Of a stretch of DNA of 64,000 bases, positions 52,917 to 64,000 are shown one piece after another (position 1 is the stretch's first letter; the number at the start of each line of letters is the position of its first letter). The stretch is taken from contig VZTG01004272.1 in NCBI GenBank assembly GCA_013397845.1, positions 62,001 through 126,000 on the forward strand. The letters are read 5' to 3'. The position numbers were made by a program, and so were the translations under genes. The stretch is from Melanocharis versteri. Its lineage: Eukaryota > Chordata > Aves > Passeriformes > Melanocharitidae. The notes under the pieces are model-generated. The model was not told where the DNA came from. It was given only the letters and a program-made list of their open reading frames with translations, and did no database searches.

Positions 52917-53164
52917 CAGGAGGACACTGGGGAGCAGGGACCAGCTGCATGGCCGTGCTCTTCCCAGCACACACGCATTCCTGCAGCTTTCCATCCAACA
53001 GGAGGACACTGGGGAGCAGGGACCAGCTGCACGGCCATGCTCTTCCCAGCACACACGCATTCCTGCAGCTTTCCATCCAACAGGACACTGGGGAGCAGGG
53101 ACCAGCTGCATGGCCGTGCTCTTCCCAGCACACACGCATTCCTGCAGCTTTCCATCCAACAGGA
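52917..53164. repeat. Minisatellite, three units of 82/79/79 bp
   Basis: Units start with AGGACACTGGGGAGCAGGGA at 52921, 53003 and 53082, and a fourth partial start occurs at 53161. The spacings are 82, 79 and 79. The first is longer by an extra AGG. Units are nearly identical apart from a few transitions (GCATGGCCGTG against GCACGGCCATG). Because 79 is not a multiple of three, each unit is read in a new frame, and all frames are open on both strands. This explains the 157- and 133-codon frames on + and the 124-, 110- and 95-codon frames on -. Confidence 0.95.
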
Positions 53165-54487
53165 CCACGCGTGGCACCAGCAAAATACGTGAGCTGGCTG
53201 TGTTCGGGAGCCTCATCTCCCATAGAAGCAGTGTCTTTGTCCTATTTGGAGTTTGCTAGTGGAGCATTTTTCTTGTTGGTGCCCTGCCTGAAGCCCAAGC
53301 AGATGAGTTTTAACTACTTCTTAAATTTCCTGTCCCCAAACCCTACTTGAATAGTGTGACAAGCCTGTCTCTGGAGCTGTGACTCCCTTGTGCTGCCAGT
53401 TTAATTTACAGGATCTGTATCCATCACCTCAAGGGCAAGGTTTCCTCCCCCAGCTGTGTGATAAAATGCCTGTTGCCAATTCAGTTTTGGGTTGATACTG
53501 GAACAAGGATGTAATGGCAGATACTTGATTGAGACCAGCTTTGCAGCACCTCACACATCAGTGAGAGCTGTACACCACCAAGGAGGGTAGAAATGAGGCC
53601 TGTGCTCGGTGACTGCACAGGTGTGAAAATTCTGTGGCCACGCGTGGAGATCATTTTGCTGAGCTAGTTTTCCAGTGTGAATATCTTGTAATATGAATCT
53701 CTACACAAATAGCATTCAAATTGTTTTCCCATCAGCATGCAAAAGGCACTTAATGACATTGCCGTGACATTTTCATGCACTTCCCAAACTATTTCTTATT
53801 GTATTCTTGCAGTATGATGAAAACCCTGTGGGCTCTCTGCAGGTCAGCACTGTGCTAATATTGCTGTTGTACTCACACCCATGGACAATGTAATGATGGT
53901 GTAATGTTTTATTGCTACATGCAGGAAAACTGCAAGAAGGGAGCTAAAAGAAGTGATTTTTCTGCTCTGTGAAATAGAGGCTAGTCACAAGATTTTAGCC
54001 TGTCACATATGAAAAGGCTTGAACACAATGTCAGATGCCCTTTGTTTCCATGGAAAGGGCTCAACCATGGAAACATGCCTCTTTTTAATAGACTGCATTT
54101 AAGATATTTATAGAGCTGTTTTACTTAGGCCTCTTGAGCCAGAGACAGGCAAAGAGAAAATACTTCTTTTCTTTTTCAGTAGTTCCTACTTCCCTAAACC
54201 TAACACGAAGCATTAGAAAGAGCATCTTTCTATTTTGGTTTGATTTCAGGACATGCAGTTTTCCATCAAATAACGTTTTTATTTGTTACAGTGAAAATTG
54301 AAGCTAAATATTACACCTCTGCTCACATGAGGTGCAGCTCTTGTATAGCCCAGTGCTTTGGTGAAACCTGCTGTAAAATCATTCCCTGGGGAGTTGTTTT
54401 GCAGGGCTTATAGCAGACAGAGCTGTTGTGGTTCGAGTGCATCACGGAGCTCTTCCTTTCACTTCATCAGGCTTTGGATAACGATGC
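53165..54487. other. Unique non-coding DNA
   Basis: No gene, RNA gene or repeat was recognised, and no open frame of note lies beyond the one spilling out of the minisatellite. Confidence 0.55.
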
Positions 54488-54858
54488 TGTGGGGTGAGGG
54501 TCTATAGTGACACAGGGTTCTCAGGCAGGTGCAAAGGAGAGCTGCTTTATTGCAAAAACCAGGCCTTTTTGAGCAGTTAGCTGGTTATCAGTTACATATT
54601 TTTGAATTATAACAAACATAACTCAACCAACCACCATACGCCACGACGTGAACACACGATGGTTACATAACTTGTTTTTTCATATTGTAATTCAGCTGAG
54701 TCTCTTTCCCATAACCCTTTTCTACTTAGCCAAAGTAGCAGCCCTGAGCTATGATTTTACAAGGCCTCTCTTTTGTGAAGCCTTACGTATCGGTAACACG
54801 ATGCCACTTCTATGAAACTGTTTTTAGCAGTGCATCATTGGAATATATCAGCCTAACA
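54488..54858 (-). mobile_element. Solo LTR, ERVK-like (antisense)
   Basis: On the - strand the sequence shows the end-of-LTR order: GCAATAAAGCAGCTCTCC (poly(A) signal at about 54547-54552 in + coordinates), a CCTGAGAACCCTGTGTCAC block and then a terminal GACCCTCACCCCACA, which is the style of avian ERVK R-U5 regions. The proposed 5' end on - is TGTTAGGCTGAT at 54858. The 5' edge is the less certain one, and no 6-bp target duplication could be matched. No retroviral coding sequence is next to it. Confidence 0.6.
54547..54552 (-). promoter_or_regulatory. LTR polyadenylation signal AATAAA
   Basis: TTTATT on + in the context GCTTTATTGCAAAAACC, giving GCAATAAAGC on the LTR sense strand, placed about 60 bases before the LTR 3' end. 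Confidence 0.55.
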
Positions 54859-57800
54859 TAAGAGATTAGAAGTCCAAATAGAGAAACATGTAAACGTTTT
54901 CCCTGGAAGAACGGGGATGATACACAAGCCTCGTCAGCTGGATGATTTGCAGAGTAGAAAGTACTGTAATTCCAAAAATCTTTTTTTGATTATGTTTATT
55001 CTAAAATGAAGCAGTTTCAAATTTGCTGCTCTGGAGATCCAAATTTTTCTTGTTGTAATGTTTTTTTTCTCTTCTGTGTTATGATTCCTATTCACTGAAT
55101 CAAATCTGCATGGTTTTCAAAGCTAAACTTTTACAGCACCAGTAATGATCTGGTTGCCATTATATTATCCTTTTACATAGAACTGAAGGCCAGCTTATGA
55201 CTGAAAAGGAATATCTGCAATCAGTAGGTTCCTGATTCTAATTTACATGTAAATTAAGCATTTCAGAATATGACTGTGATTTCTGAATACACACGAAGTA
55301 TGCTGTTTTGATTCCTGGAAAATAAAAATGCGTAACATTAATAAGAAGAGTATGATTTATATAGTGGCCTTTTTATCTTACCAGTTTCTGTTCATTTGAG
55401 TCTTTTTTTTAAAAAAGCTTCTGTGGCAATGGCTGATTATTCCTGCTTTAATGAGGAACAGGATGTGACAAAACCTTACTTATTTCCATCCAGATTAATA
55501 GAGAACTCTCAGGTTAAACTCTGGCTGAAGTCCAGCACTGTAGGCTGTTAGTATCTAGTGTTATGCTATTACAGGTGGGTGGTGAAGGTATCCAAGCAAG
55601 TGGAGGGGAGGGAATTTTGACATACAGATTGTTTTATAATTTCTGGTGTATCAGATTGTATTTAACACTATCTCCTTATTCTTTGCTTGAGATGGACAAT
55701 ACAGAAGACGAAGTAAGGATAGCTGAGAGAAGCTAAAATCAATCAACCAACTAAATAAAGATGAAGGAATAAATGGAACAGGGGGGAAAAAAAGCACATG
55801 ATATCTCCTAGCTCCTATCTTGTATTTAAAATGTATTTATAGATCCTGTAAGAGTCACTAAAACTTCTGAAATTTGGGCTGGTTCTTTTAAACAGAGTTG
55901 CTCATGTTTACTACCGAATTGTTGAGTTTGTTAGAGTTACTCAAAGTGCTTGGTTATTGGAAATATTCAGGCTCACCAGCACAGCTGAAAGGGAATGAAG
56001 CACCAGAAAAAGTTGGGGAATAAGGATTTATTTTATTTTTTGTGTTTCCTTTCATGATGACAGACATTCCCACTGGTGGAGCTGCTCTTCCTGTGTGCTA
56101 ATGAAGACATAATGCAGGGAGTGAACCACAGGACACTCGTGTCTGGAAGGCAAGCATCAGCCTGGGTGATACACAAGCTAGCAAATACCAGAAAGAATTT
56201 GGAAAAAAGAGGTTTTGTGGGGTGTGTATGGGAAGAACTTTCCAAAGAGCATGTTTACAGCAGCAAGGGCTCAAGCTCTTTGCTTTTGGGCTGAGCACTG
56301 GTCCCAGTGGTTGCCCTGGAAATTGTACATGCTTAAGATAGAGGCCGGATTGGTTTTCTTGATCCATCAGTGAGCTCTGATCTCCTTGTGTGGGAAAGAA
56401 AAACCCCACACTCTTCTCTTAGCCCTCCTAGCCTGTAATAATTGGCCCCGGGGTAGGGAGGCATGTCCCAGGCACAGCCTCATCCTGAGCCTCCCATGGC
56501 AGCCAAGCTTGGACTGCTTTGCTTACGGCTGTGGTTTTACTTGGCCAGAGAGGCACGCTGGCTCCAGAGAGGAGCAAAGGTGTTGAGCATGTGCTGAGTG
56601 GCCAATTTGTGTAACAAAGAAAAATAACCAAGTGCCTTTGTTGGAGGCCATGAAAAAATCTTGATGTGAATTGCTATCCTTTATTTTAAGCCCATTCTGG
56701 ATGCTGTGTCTGGAAGAAGAGACATCCACCCAGGCTTGCTCGGCTGCATGGATAAAGAAGGATTTTACAGAAATGAACGGAGAAGCAGCAGAGATGTGGT
56801 ATGTGCTCTAAGCCCAGATGACTTTCTGCTGCCCTCCCCACGGTTCCCTCTTCCTCTCCCAGGTTTACTGACTAATTTCCCACTTGCCTTTGGAGTTTGT
56901 GTGCAGCCTGTCTGTGTGGAATGATCCAGCTGTAAATAAAACAATGCAATAAACTGGCCAGCGCAGTGCCAGTGCTGGCTTGCAGGTGGGATTTTCACTG
57001 ATAAGTGATGCATACTCTGAAGAACACATTTTCACTGGGAAACTAGATGCACCTGAGCAAGAGACTGGTGGTAATGCAGTGCTGGGATCCCACGGGGGTT
57101 ATCAAGCACTTGTATAAGCTGGTGGTGGGTGCAGGTGCCAGGTGTGAGCCCTAACCATGCTGCTTCTCTGTGTGGGCATGGGACTGCTCTCACCCCAGGT
57201 GAAACCCATCAGCTTCTCCTGGGCTTGTGTTTGGGCCCTGAGTGACAGGCAGTACACTGTATGCTATGAGTGATGAGTTCTACAGATATGGGAACTGTGA
57301 CATTGACTTCCTGAATGTGCTACTTTCTCTTCCATCCTTGTTTAAATTGTTTTTGCTGACAAGGTTTACCATTCCTCAGCCTGAATACATATCCACTGTT
57401 GGGTTTTGTGCCAAGGAGGTGATGTTTACCAAGGCTGCTGCCGTTATTATCACAAGTTAAAACAGCTCCAAGACAAGTGCTCCCGGTACCAAACTGATCT
57501 GCAACAGCCTGGCACAGTTTGGGGATTGTTAGTTTTGACTTTATCTCACTGGGGACAGTGTCCATTGAATGGCTGCCCTGGCCTAATTGCTTGGCTTCCT
57601 CTGATAGGTATTTGCTCCACTGCTTCATGCAGAAAGATGTTCAAATCCCTGCACAGTGCTGCAGCAGGGAAGATAAAAAACCAGAGGTACTTCTGCTCAG
57701 CTGGGCTGGAGGGTAAAAAAGCCCTTTGCACAGGAAGCGAATGAGGAGCACCTTTTTCTTGTTTATTTAGGAGGTTTATTCAATCTTCTATGGAAACTCC

Positions 57801-60800
57801 TGGTTCCAAAATTTAGTTCTTGTATGGAAGAGTCCTTGTTGAGGCTCTCATTGGCAATTGCAGGGATGCCTTCTGTAGGAATTCCAAGAGAGGCCTGACA
57901 AATCTGGCACCATCACCAGCGGGCAGTTGAGGTGCAGGGCACCTGAGCGAGTGGCCAGGGGAGGAGCAGAGGGGTCACAGCTTGTCTGAGGGCTGATGGC
58001 AGTCTGGGGGGAATGGAGGGAGCTGGACATGATGGAAAGCCTAGAGCAGGATGTAGAGCATTAGCTGTGGTGCTGGTGCTGGTCTGGCTGGTACCTTTGC
58101 ATGTGCTTAGACTACAGATTGAGCAGCTGATGGTGAAAGCAGGGTAATATGATGTGGAATATATTTATATATATGACAGATGTGGTAGCTGATGGGAGAA
58201 ACCGTGAGACAGTCTGTTAGGAGCTGGTTAAGCCCACGTAAAGTGGCATCAGAGCTGTGTTTGGCCTGGTACAGCCACTGACCAGCAGTACCACCCCTTG
58301 CAATACACTGCATGGCTGGGCAATGCAGTTCCCTAGTTTCTCTGGAAACCCTCACGCCCTTTCAGCCACTGGCATTCATACACAAGTTCTTTAAAATAAG
58401 TAGAGTACGTGTCAGTGCTCTTCTCTGTTGTTCCTTTTTCTTCCTAGAACAATGCCAGCTGCCTAGCACATGTGTTAGCTTTGGGTCCATTTTAATCAGC
58501 ATGTGCAAACTCGTGAAGTTAATGAGTTCTAATTCACTTTGATTTAAAAAGGTTAAAACCAAAGAACATCCCGCCCCCTCTCACCTTTTAACTGATATTT
58601 ACACTTTCAATTTGATATGGACAAAGAAAGTCCCCTATTCTGACAACTGATGTAAGAATTTTCAGACCTAAAGAAATTTCTATATCAAAGGTATATGTAT
58701 AATTGAGAGTTCCATCCTCTGAAGGAATTTCTGACAACTCTCAAACTTTGTTTCTGCTACCAGCAGCAGGGTGTTTTTAGTCCCTACTAAAGCACTGGGG
58801 ATAGTACAATGCAAAGCCTTGATGTTAAAAAGAAGGTGATATTGAAGTTAGGAGTGCAATGAAATATCTGCGGAGATGGAAAACTGGTTGAAAGGATGGT
58901 ATTACAGTCCTTTCTGAAAGTTATCAGCACAGAAGGGCTGTTTTCAATATACAGCACTAGTTTTGGAGAGCATCAGATTGCTGACACTGTCATTAGTCAC
59001 GCCGCACTCACTCGGAGGGCAATACTTCATTTTCCTACTGCACACTCGGAGACTTTTTTATTTCCAGTTTCATCACTCGGTATCAACAGTCAAAACGGGG
59101 CTGATCAAACATCAGGATCTCAAATGAGTTCGGAAAATTAACAAATAAAACCTCACAAGTGACAGGTAATGTGTGTGTTTATGCGATAGGAAAATCCCCA
59201 AACATTACGGGCAGAGCTGTCTTTGCAGAAGTTATGGGGATGTCTCCACCACAGTCCAGAGTTTTTCCAAGGCTCCTTTGGCTGAACTCTGCAGTCTTTC
59301 TGCCCCTCTCCTGGGGCTGGGCTGTTGTGCGTGTGGTAATTGCTACAGCAGCTACACAAACCAGTTGTAAATGTGACCTGAAAGGAAAATGAGCCCTTTT
59401 TAGGCGTTTTGGGTGGTTAATGCTCCCATCTCCAGAATTTCTTATTCTCACTTATACATCTTGTCAACACTCGGGAGAAGGGAGAGCTAATCCACTGCCA
59501 GCCCAGCTTCCTGGAGATAACACCCTATTTCCATGTGAGGACAGATACACAGTCTGTGTGGAGCTTTCACTCTTGCTAAAATCAAAGATTTGCTGGTATA
59601 AAATTATTCCTATTAGCAATGTACATTGACCCAGGAACGAACTGTGGCTCAATTTTCAGCAGACGTGTAGCAGCCTGGAGGGTATTGTCACCTTTGGACA
59701 AAAAAAAAGGAATGTCACTCTTTAAAAGGTATATTTAACAACATCAAACTGAAAGAATAAAAGAGCATGTGGATATCTGTCGTCACTAAAGGTGTTTTTG
59801 GTTCATTGATCTAGTGTAGACAGCTCTGTTTTTTTCCATGGTGATTGCATAGTATGCCATGCAGCTCAGAGAATTAACTGGGTTGTAAAAGCTTGTGCTT
59901 TGGGTGATGAAATATTCTTTCTTCTCTTCTTAACTCCTGTGGCAGCCCATAGTGCAGGGGGTTCGGCACAGTGATATCTGGTGTGAGTATCAAAGATTGT
60001 CAATGATCTGAGCTCTGGCAGGGTGGAAGCTGCAATGGCATAGTGGGACAGAGTCCTGGAGACATGAAACCATGCTGTGGTGCGGGACTGTAGAGATTTG
60101 AGGCTTCTTTTACCAGAAAAAATTCACCAGTGACATAAGCAAGAAGTTTGGTCTTTGCATCGGCCCTCTGGAGACAGGATGCAGGGTAGCACAAGGCAGG
60201 GAAAGAGTTCAGTCAGTGAGGAGCCCCCGGGCTGCATTTTGACAATGCTGATGGACATCAGGGCGTGGGACATCCTGGACAGACAGCAGCCATCGTGGTC
60301 TGCACAGCCAGAGCGCCGTCTTGTGTGTCAGCAGCTGCTCGGTGTGCTGCAAGCTGTTTCTCCATCGTTGCCTTTGACTTCTGTGGAAGTAAAATTTTTA
60401 TCATGCTGTAAATGAGATAACTGAGGGGAACCTGCTACCGGCAATTTGCATGTCAGTTTGTATCTGATTACTGGAATATCAGTACTGAGGCTAAAAGCCT
60501 GAAATGGTAATATGAAAAACACACACATAAAACCTGGGCTAAAGGGCAGGAGCTACTTTTAGATGAGCAGCTTTGGTGTTTAAAAGGGAAGGAAAACCAC
60601 ATCAGCTTTATTGTTAGTGATACCATAAATGCAGAGTAATACAATTTTTGAGTTCAATTAAAAAGGGAGGTCTGGAATTTGAGAGTAATTCACTGCATCA
60701 TTTGGTGAAATAGCAGGCAGAAGAATGAAAAGATGCAGCAAACAGGTTAGACCTGTGCCTTCCAATGATCCTGTTATCCTGATGGAGCCAAGATATGCAT

Positions 60801-60954
60801 GGTGACCCTCTCCAGGTACCAGGGCCGTGGTGGGGCAGGGAAAGGTGTGGAGAGGAAGGTGTGCAGAGTGGGGCTGTTAGGGACTGTCACCTGCATTCCT
60901 CCAGCCCCTGTCCTACACAGTGGGGAGAGGAATCAGGAATAGAGGTGTAACGCT
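54859..60954. other. Unique non-coding DNA
   Basis: No gene was recognised. Frames of 103-112 codons (56098-56409 -, 57320-57628 -, 57406-57744 +) match no known family, and the last two overlap on opposite strands. A paired TTTATT (57761-57766 and 57775-57780) beside GC-richer DNA at 57830-58090 could mark an unrecognised - strand repeat end. AT-rich words around 58150-58175 are simple sequence. Confidence 0.5.
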
Positions 60955-61216
60955 GCACCAGAGAAGAAGCAGGAGGTAGGTGTTAATTTTTGTCTGTGTT
61001 TCTCACCATCCAACTCTATTCTAATTGGCGCTAATTTAATTAATTTTCCACAACTTGAGTCAGTTTTGCCCATGGTAGGGATTGGTAAGTGGTCTCCCTG
61101 TCTCAGTCTCCACCTACAGATTTTTCCTTGTTACTTTCTCTCCATCCTGCTGAGGAGAGGGAGGGAGAAGATGGCTGGGTGGGTGACTGGCAGCTGGCCA
61201 TAGTCAATCCACTACA
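60955..61216 (+). mobile_element. 3' part of an LTR, same family as 40325-41134
   Basis: In sense orientation it shows TTTCTCACCATCCAACTCTA, then AATTGGCGCTAATTTAATTA, the likely decayed poly(A) region. It continues with GAGTCAGTTTTGCCCATGG, ATTGGTAAGTGGTCTCCC, TGCTGAGGAGAGG, a GGCAGCTGGCCATAGTCAA block, and ends CCACTACA. The inverse of these blocks appears in the LTR at 40325-40600 (CAACAGGCTC-type and TGAGATAAGGACTAGGAGAA regions). The upstream part of the LTR is missing or too diverged to recognise. Confidence 0.6.
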
Positions 61217-64000
61217 TAGGCAATCTTAGAAGAAGAGGAAACACTCTGCAAGTGGTTCATTCAGGTTGTTTTGTTTTCAACAGGAGGAAGTTTGTGGCTG
61301 TTTGAAGGGAAAAGAAGTATCTTCAAAGGCTTTGGAGCTTGAGGTCTGTTATCTGCGAGAACAAGTAAGTCCTGACTGATGAGACGTGAAACAACCCCAG
61401 GTGTGTTCCCACTCATTCTGCTGTTAACCATTACTTTTCCTGCATGGCATCCCAGCTCCTGGTCTGCCATATGCCATCATGGGGGCATGTGATCCCTGAT
61501 CACAGATGAGAGCTGCACCCTGGTCCGGCTGCGGGGGCTCCAGGTGGGCTGGAGCCTCCTGACCTCTTCTCCCTGTCCTCTTTCTTTCTCCTCTGCCACC
61601 CCAGGCCACCTGGCAGGCTCACCCCTCCCGTGGCACAATGAGAGGTGCTCGGCCTCATCCTGAAGCCCTCAAAGCCTTCTCAATCTCCCCATCCCTGTAC
61701 CTGACTGTCCTCGAACCCCCAAAGCTATTTCTCTGGAGTGTCCCTACAAAAGCTTGCTGAAAGCTGAGGATGACCTGCCATTCCCATAATCTCTGAAAAG
61801 CTTTTCTCCCCTGCTGCACGTCTTTGCTGCTCTTTGCGTGGTGCACCCAGGAATACCTGTGTCTCTGCCTGTGGTAACAACACAGGCCACCTGATATCAT
61901 TTCTCTCCTGGTGTTTTGCCCCCGTGTTACAACCGGTTTTAGCATGAGCTGTTCAGTGTATCACTGAGAAGATGCTTACACACATGTACAGTTGGGGACT
62001 TTTTTCAAGGTTTTCAAAAGAAGAAAAAAGTACTTTAATGGGTAAATGAGTTAAAGTTCTGGGAAAAGTCTGTTTTTTGGCCTAATAGTCAGAAGTCTAC
62101 TTAGATAAGAGACATATAATTTCACTGGCATTTATCACTGAAACAAGTGCAAATGTCTTCAGTACGAAATTTCTGAATCTCAGTCCTATATTAACAACAT
62201 AAACACAGGGCTCCATATCAGCAAACTTACTGCTAGTGTCGCTGAATGACTAAAATATTATATCTGTGACATGAGTAGAGTAACACAATCAGAAGAGAAA
62301 TCCCACTGTATAAAGAGTTCTACTTTGAGACTTGTGTGGTCAGATCAATACACATCAGTTTTGCTTTATTGTATTGTAAAACCGAAATGCTGTCTGTGGT
62401 ATTTGACTGCAATTACATCACTTTGTAAGAATGAAAAATACAGAGCTTTGGACAGCAATCAGGTGTCCTCCAGAAGATGCCCTTACAATCCAGAAAATAA
62501 CAGGCCCATGTTACAGAACCTCCTACAGAACTGCTTGTGCTGTCACCCAAATCCTTTGTTGAACATATCTGCCTTTCCTTCTAGACTGAGGCAAGCTGTA
62601 CGTTACTCAGCCTTGCATGTTACTAAGGGCTGTGTTATTGGATCCAGTAACCAATCCCAAGTTATTTAAAGCTATCTGTGGCCAGCATATAGGGAGAGAA
62701 GTGCAGCAGTTCTGTTTTGTTCTTATCAGAAGGTGAGAATTTTGCAGGGAAACTGGCAAAGATGCGCTGAAAATGTTGTGTCCTTAGTGTTGTCAATAGA
62801 GAATGCAGGTACCAAGGAAATAGGTACATTTTTTGAGCATTATTTCTAAATTACTTTTTCACCCTCCAAGTATCCCACAATCGTGTGTCTGTAACATTTT
62901 CTTCTGGGACAAGAGGTACTGGGGTAAAGTTTTCAGGGAGGAAGTCTGGTAGAAGACAGTGGGAAGGAGTCTGATCTGAGCTTCAAACTGTTTCCCCAAA
63001 AGGGATGAACATAAGGTGAGTGAAGCTTTAAGGATTGTACTGACTTGCTGCCAAAATCTTGTACTCGGGCAGTTTGAATGTTCATTGATTGCGTCTGCTT
63101 CCCTTCTCCCATTTCCTAGGTTTCTAAGTGTTAAAACTGGGAATGACTCGCTCCTGTTCTACCCTTTTTATACTGCTTTTCCTGTTACTGAAGTGGCTTC
63201 TGTAGCAGAATATAGGGAAGTGGTGTGATACTCTGTGTCATGGTTATGGAGCACCATGTATGACTTGAAGTGACTTTATACCATCCTCTTTCCTTCTTGT
63301 TTGTGGATACTGTCTAAAGTGATAAGTTTATAACCTGTATGTAGTGTTTCTAAAGGCTTTTCTTAAGCCCAACTAATTTTTTTCCGGTAGGTCCGTAGGA
63401 AATAAAGAACTAAAGGTTCTATATGCTAGATGTAGGAATGTATTATTAATTACCATTGTTAATATGCCTGTCAATGTCAAATAAGTGGTTTGACTAGACT
63501 TTTTCAGAGGCAACTGTGTTGATTGGTCTTTATCTTTCTCTTCTCTGGTAAAAATTACATCATTTTATATACTGAAGAGATTAATCTGAGATTTGTCATG
63601 ATATCCTTTACAAAGTCTCTGCTGATCTTTGAAATTAAGACATCATTGATGTGAGTAAAGGGAAGGAATACACACACCCCCTTTTTTTTTTTTTTTTACT
63701 CCAGGAAGGTATCTATGACTAAGTTAAAGAAAGGGCAATACTTTTTACTGTGAAGGGCCTTTGTAATGTAAATACATATAAACATAAGGAAATTTTTTAA
63801 AATATCAAAGCCTTGATCTTGCGGGAAATAGCAAATTGTGCAGAAAAATGCAAAATTTGCAGATTCCACACATTTTTATGTCTGTTACTTTCTGATGTCA
63901 TTGAAACAGTGAAATATTAAGAATACTTGATGTAAAGCTAGCAAGATCAATAATCTCTTGTTTACTGCCTATGCAGTGTTTCCTTGCTTTGAAGTGATGC
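61217..64000. other. Unique non-coding DNA
   Basis: No gene was recognised. The longest frame is 132 codons (62271-62669, +), which resembles no protein I know and has ordinary AT-rich composition. A T16 run lies at 63682-63697. Confidence 0.5.
63682..63697 (+). repeat. Poly(T) run, 16 bases
   Basis: Homopolymer T16 preceded by CACACACCCCC. Simple repeat. Confidence 0.85.

Noticed and set aside
52719..53350. Open frames with a repeated peptide as a repeat-containing secreted or structural protein
   Set aside because: The peptide repeats come from a minisatellite whose 79-bp unit changes frame each time; frames are open on both strands, so the openness is compositional.
54429..54441. tRNA B-box-like word GGTTCGAGTGC
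   Set aside because: No A box at the right distance upstream and no cloverleaf-forming arms nearby.

Overview
This window looks like non-coding vertebrate nuclear DNA, most likely from a bird and probably a songbird. It is AT-rich overall, I see no operon-like gene packing, and it carries several CR1 LINE 3' ends together with LTRs of avian endogenous-retrovirus type. Two CR1 copies have the GC-rich, tryptophan-rich-looking 3' tail that I associate with passerine CR1 subfamilies. The lineage call rests on recognising repeat families from memory, not on a database search.

I found no protein-coding gene or exon, tRNA, rRNA or CRISPR array that I can support. Nearly all open frames longer than about 145 codons lie inside repeats: CR1 copies near 9.0-9.5, 32.8-33.2 and 49.2-50.2 kb, an LTR near 40.6-41.1 kb, and a minisatellite near 52.7-53.3 kb. 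The stretch is therefore best read as intergenic DNA or the inside of a long intron. The host gene cannot be named from the sequence.

Layout. 1-313: end of an LTR on the - strand, cut by the window edge. 314-9000: unique, AT-rich. 9000-9580: CR1 (+). 10707-11115: old CR1 (-). 13493-13998: LTR-like avian repeat (+). 21531-21785: CR1 (-). 23642-23747: 53-bp tandem duplication. 27460-27807: CR1 (-). About 31270-31530: possible fossil of a pogo/Tigger-like DNA transposon. 32633-33022: CR1 (-). 35255-35791: LTR-like element (-). 40325-41134: solo LTR (-) with matching inverted termini. 45392-46058: solo LTR (-), same family as the element at position 1. 49335-49918: young CR1 (+). 52917-53164: minisatellite with a 79/82-bp period. 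54488-54858: solo LTR, ERVK-like (-). 60955-61216: 3' part of an LTR (+), same family as 40325-41134. The rest is unique-looking DNA with short simple repeats and a few AT-rich patches that resemble conserved regulatory DNA.

No interacting gene system is visible. The signals worth following are the paired repeat families, the three-phase open minisatellite, the candidate transposase fossil, and a few motif-dense stretches that a multi-species alignment could confirm or dismiss as conserved enhancers.
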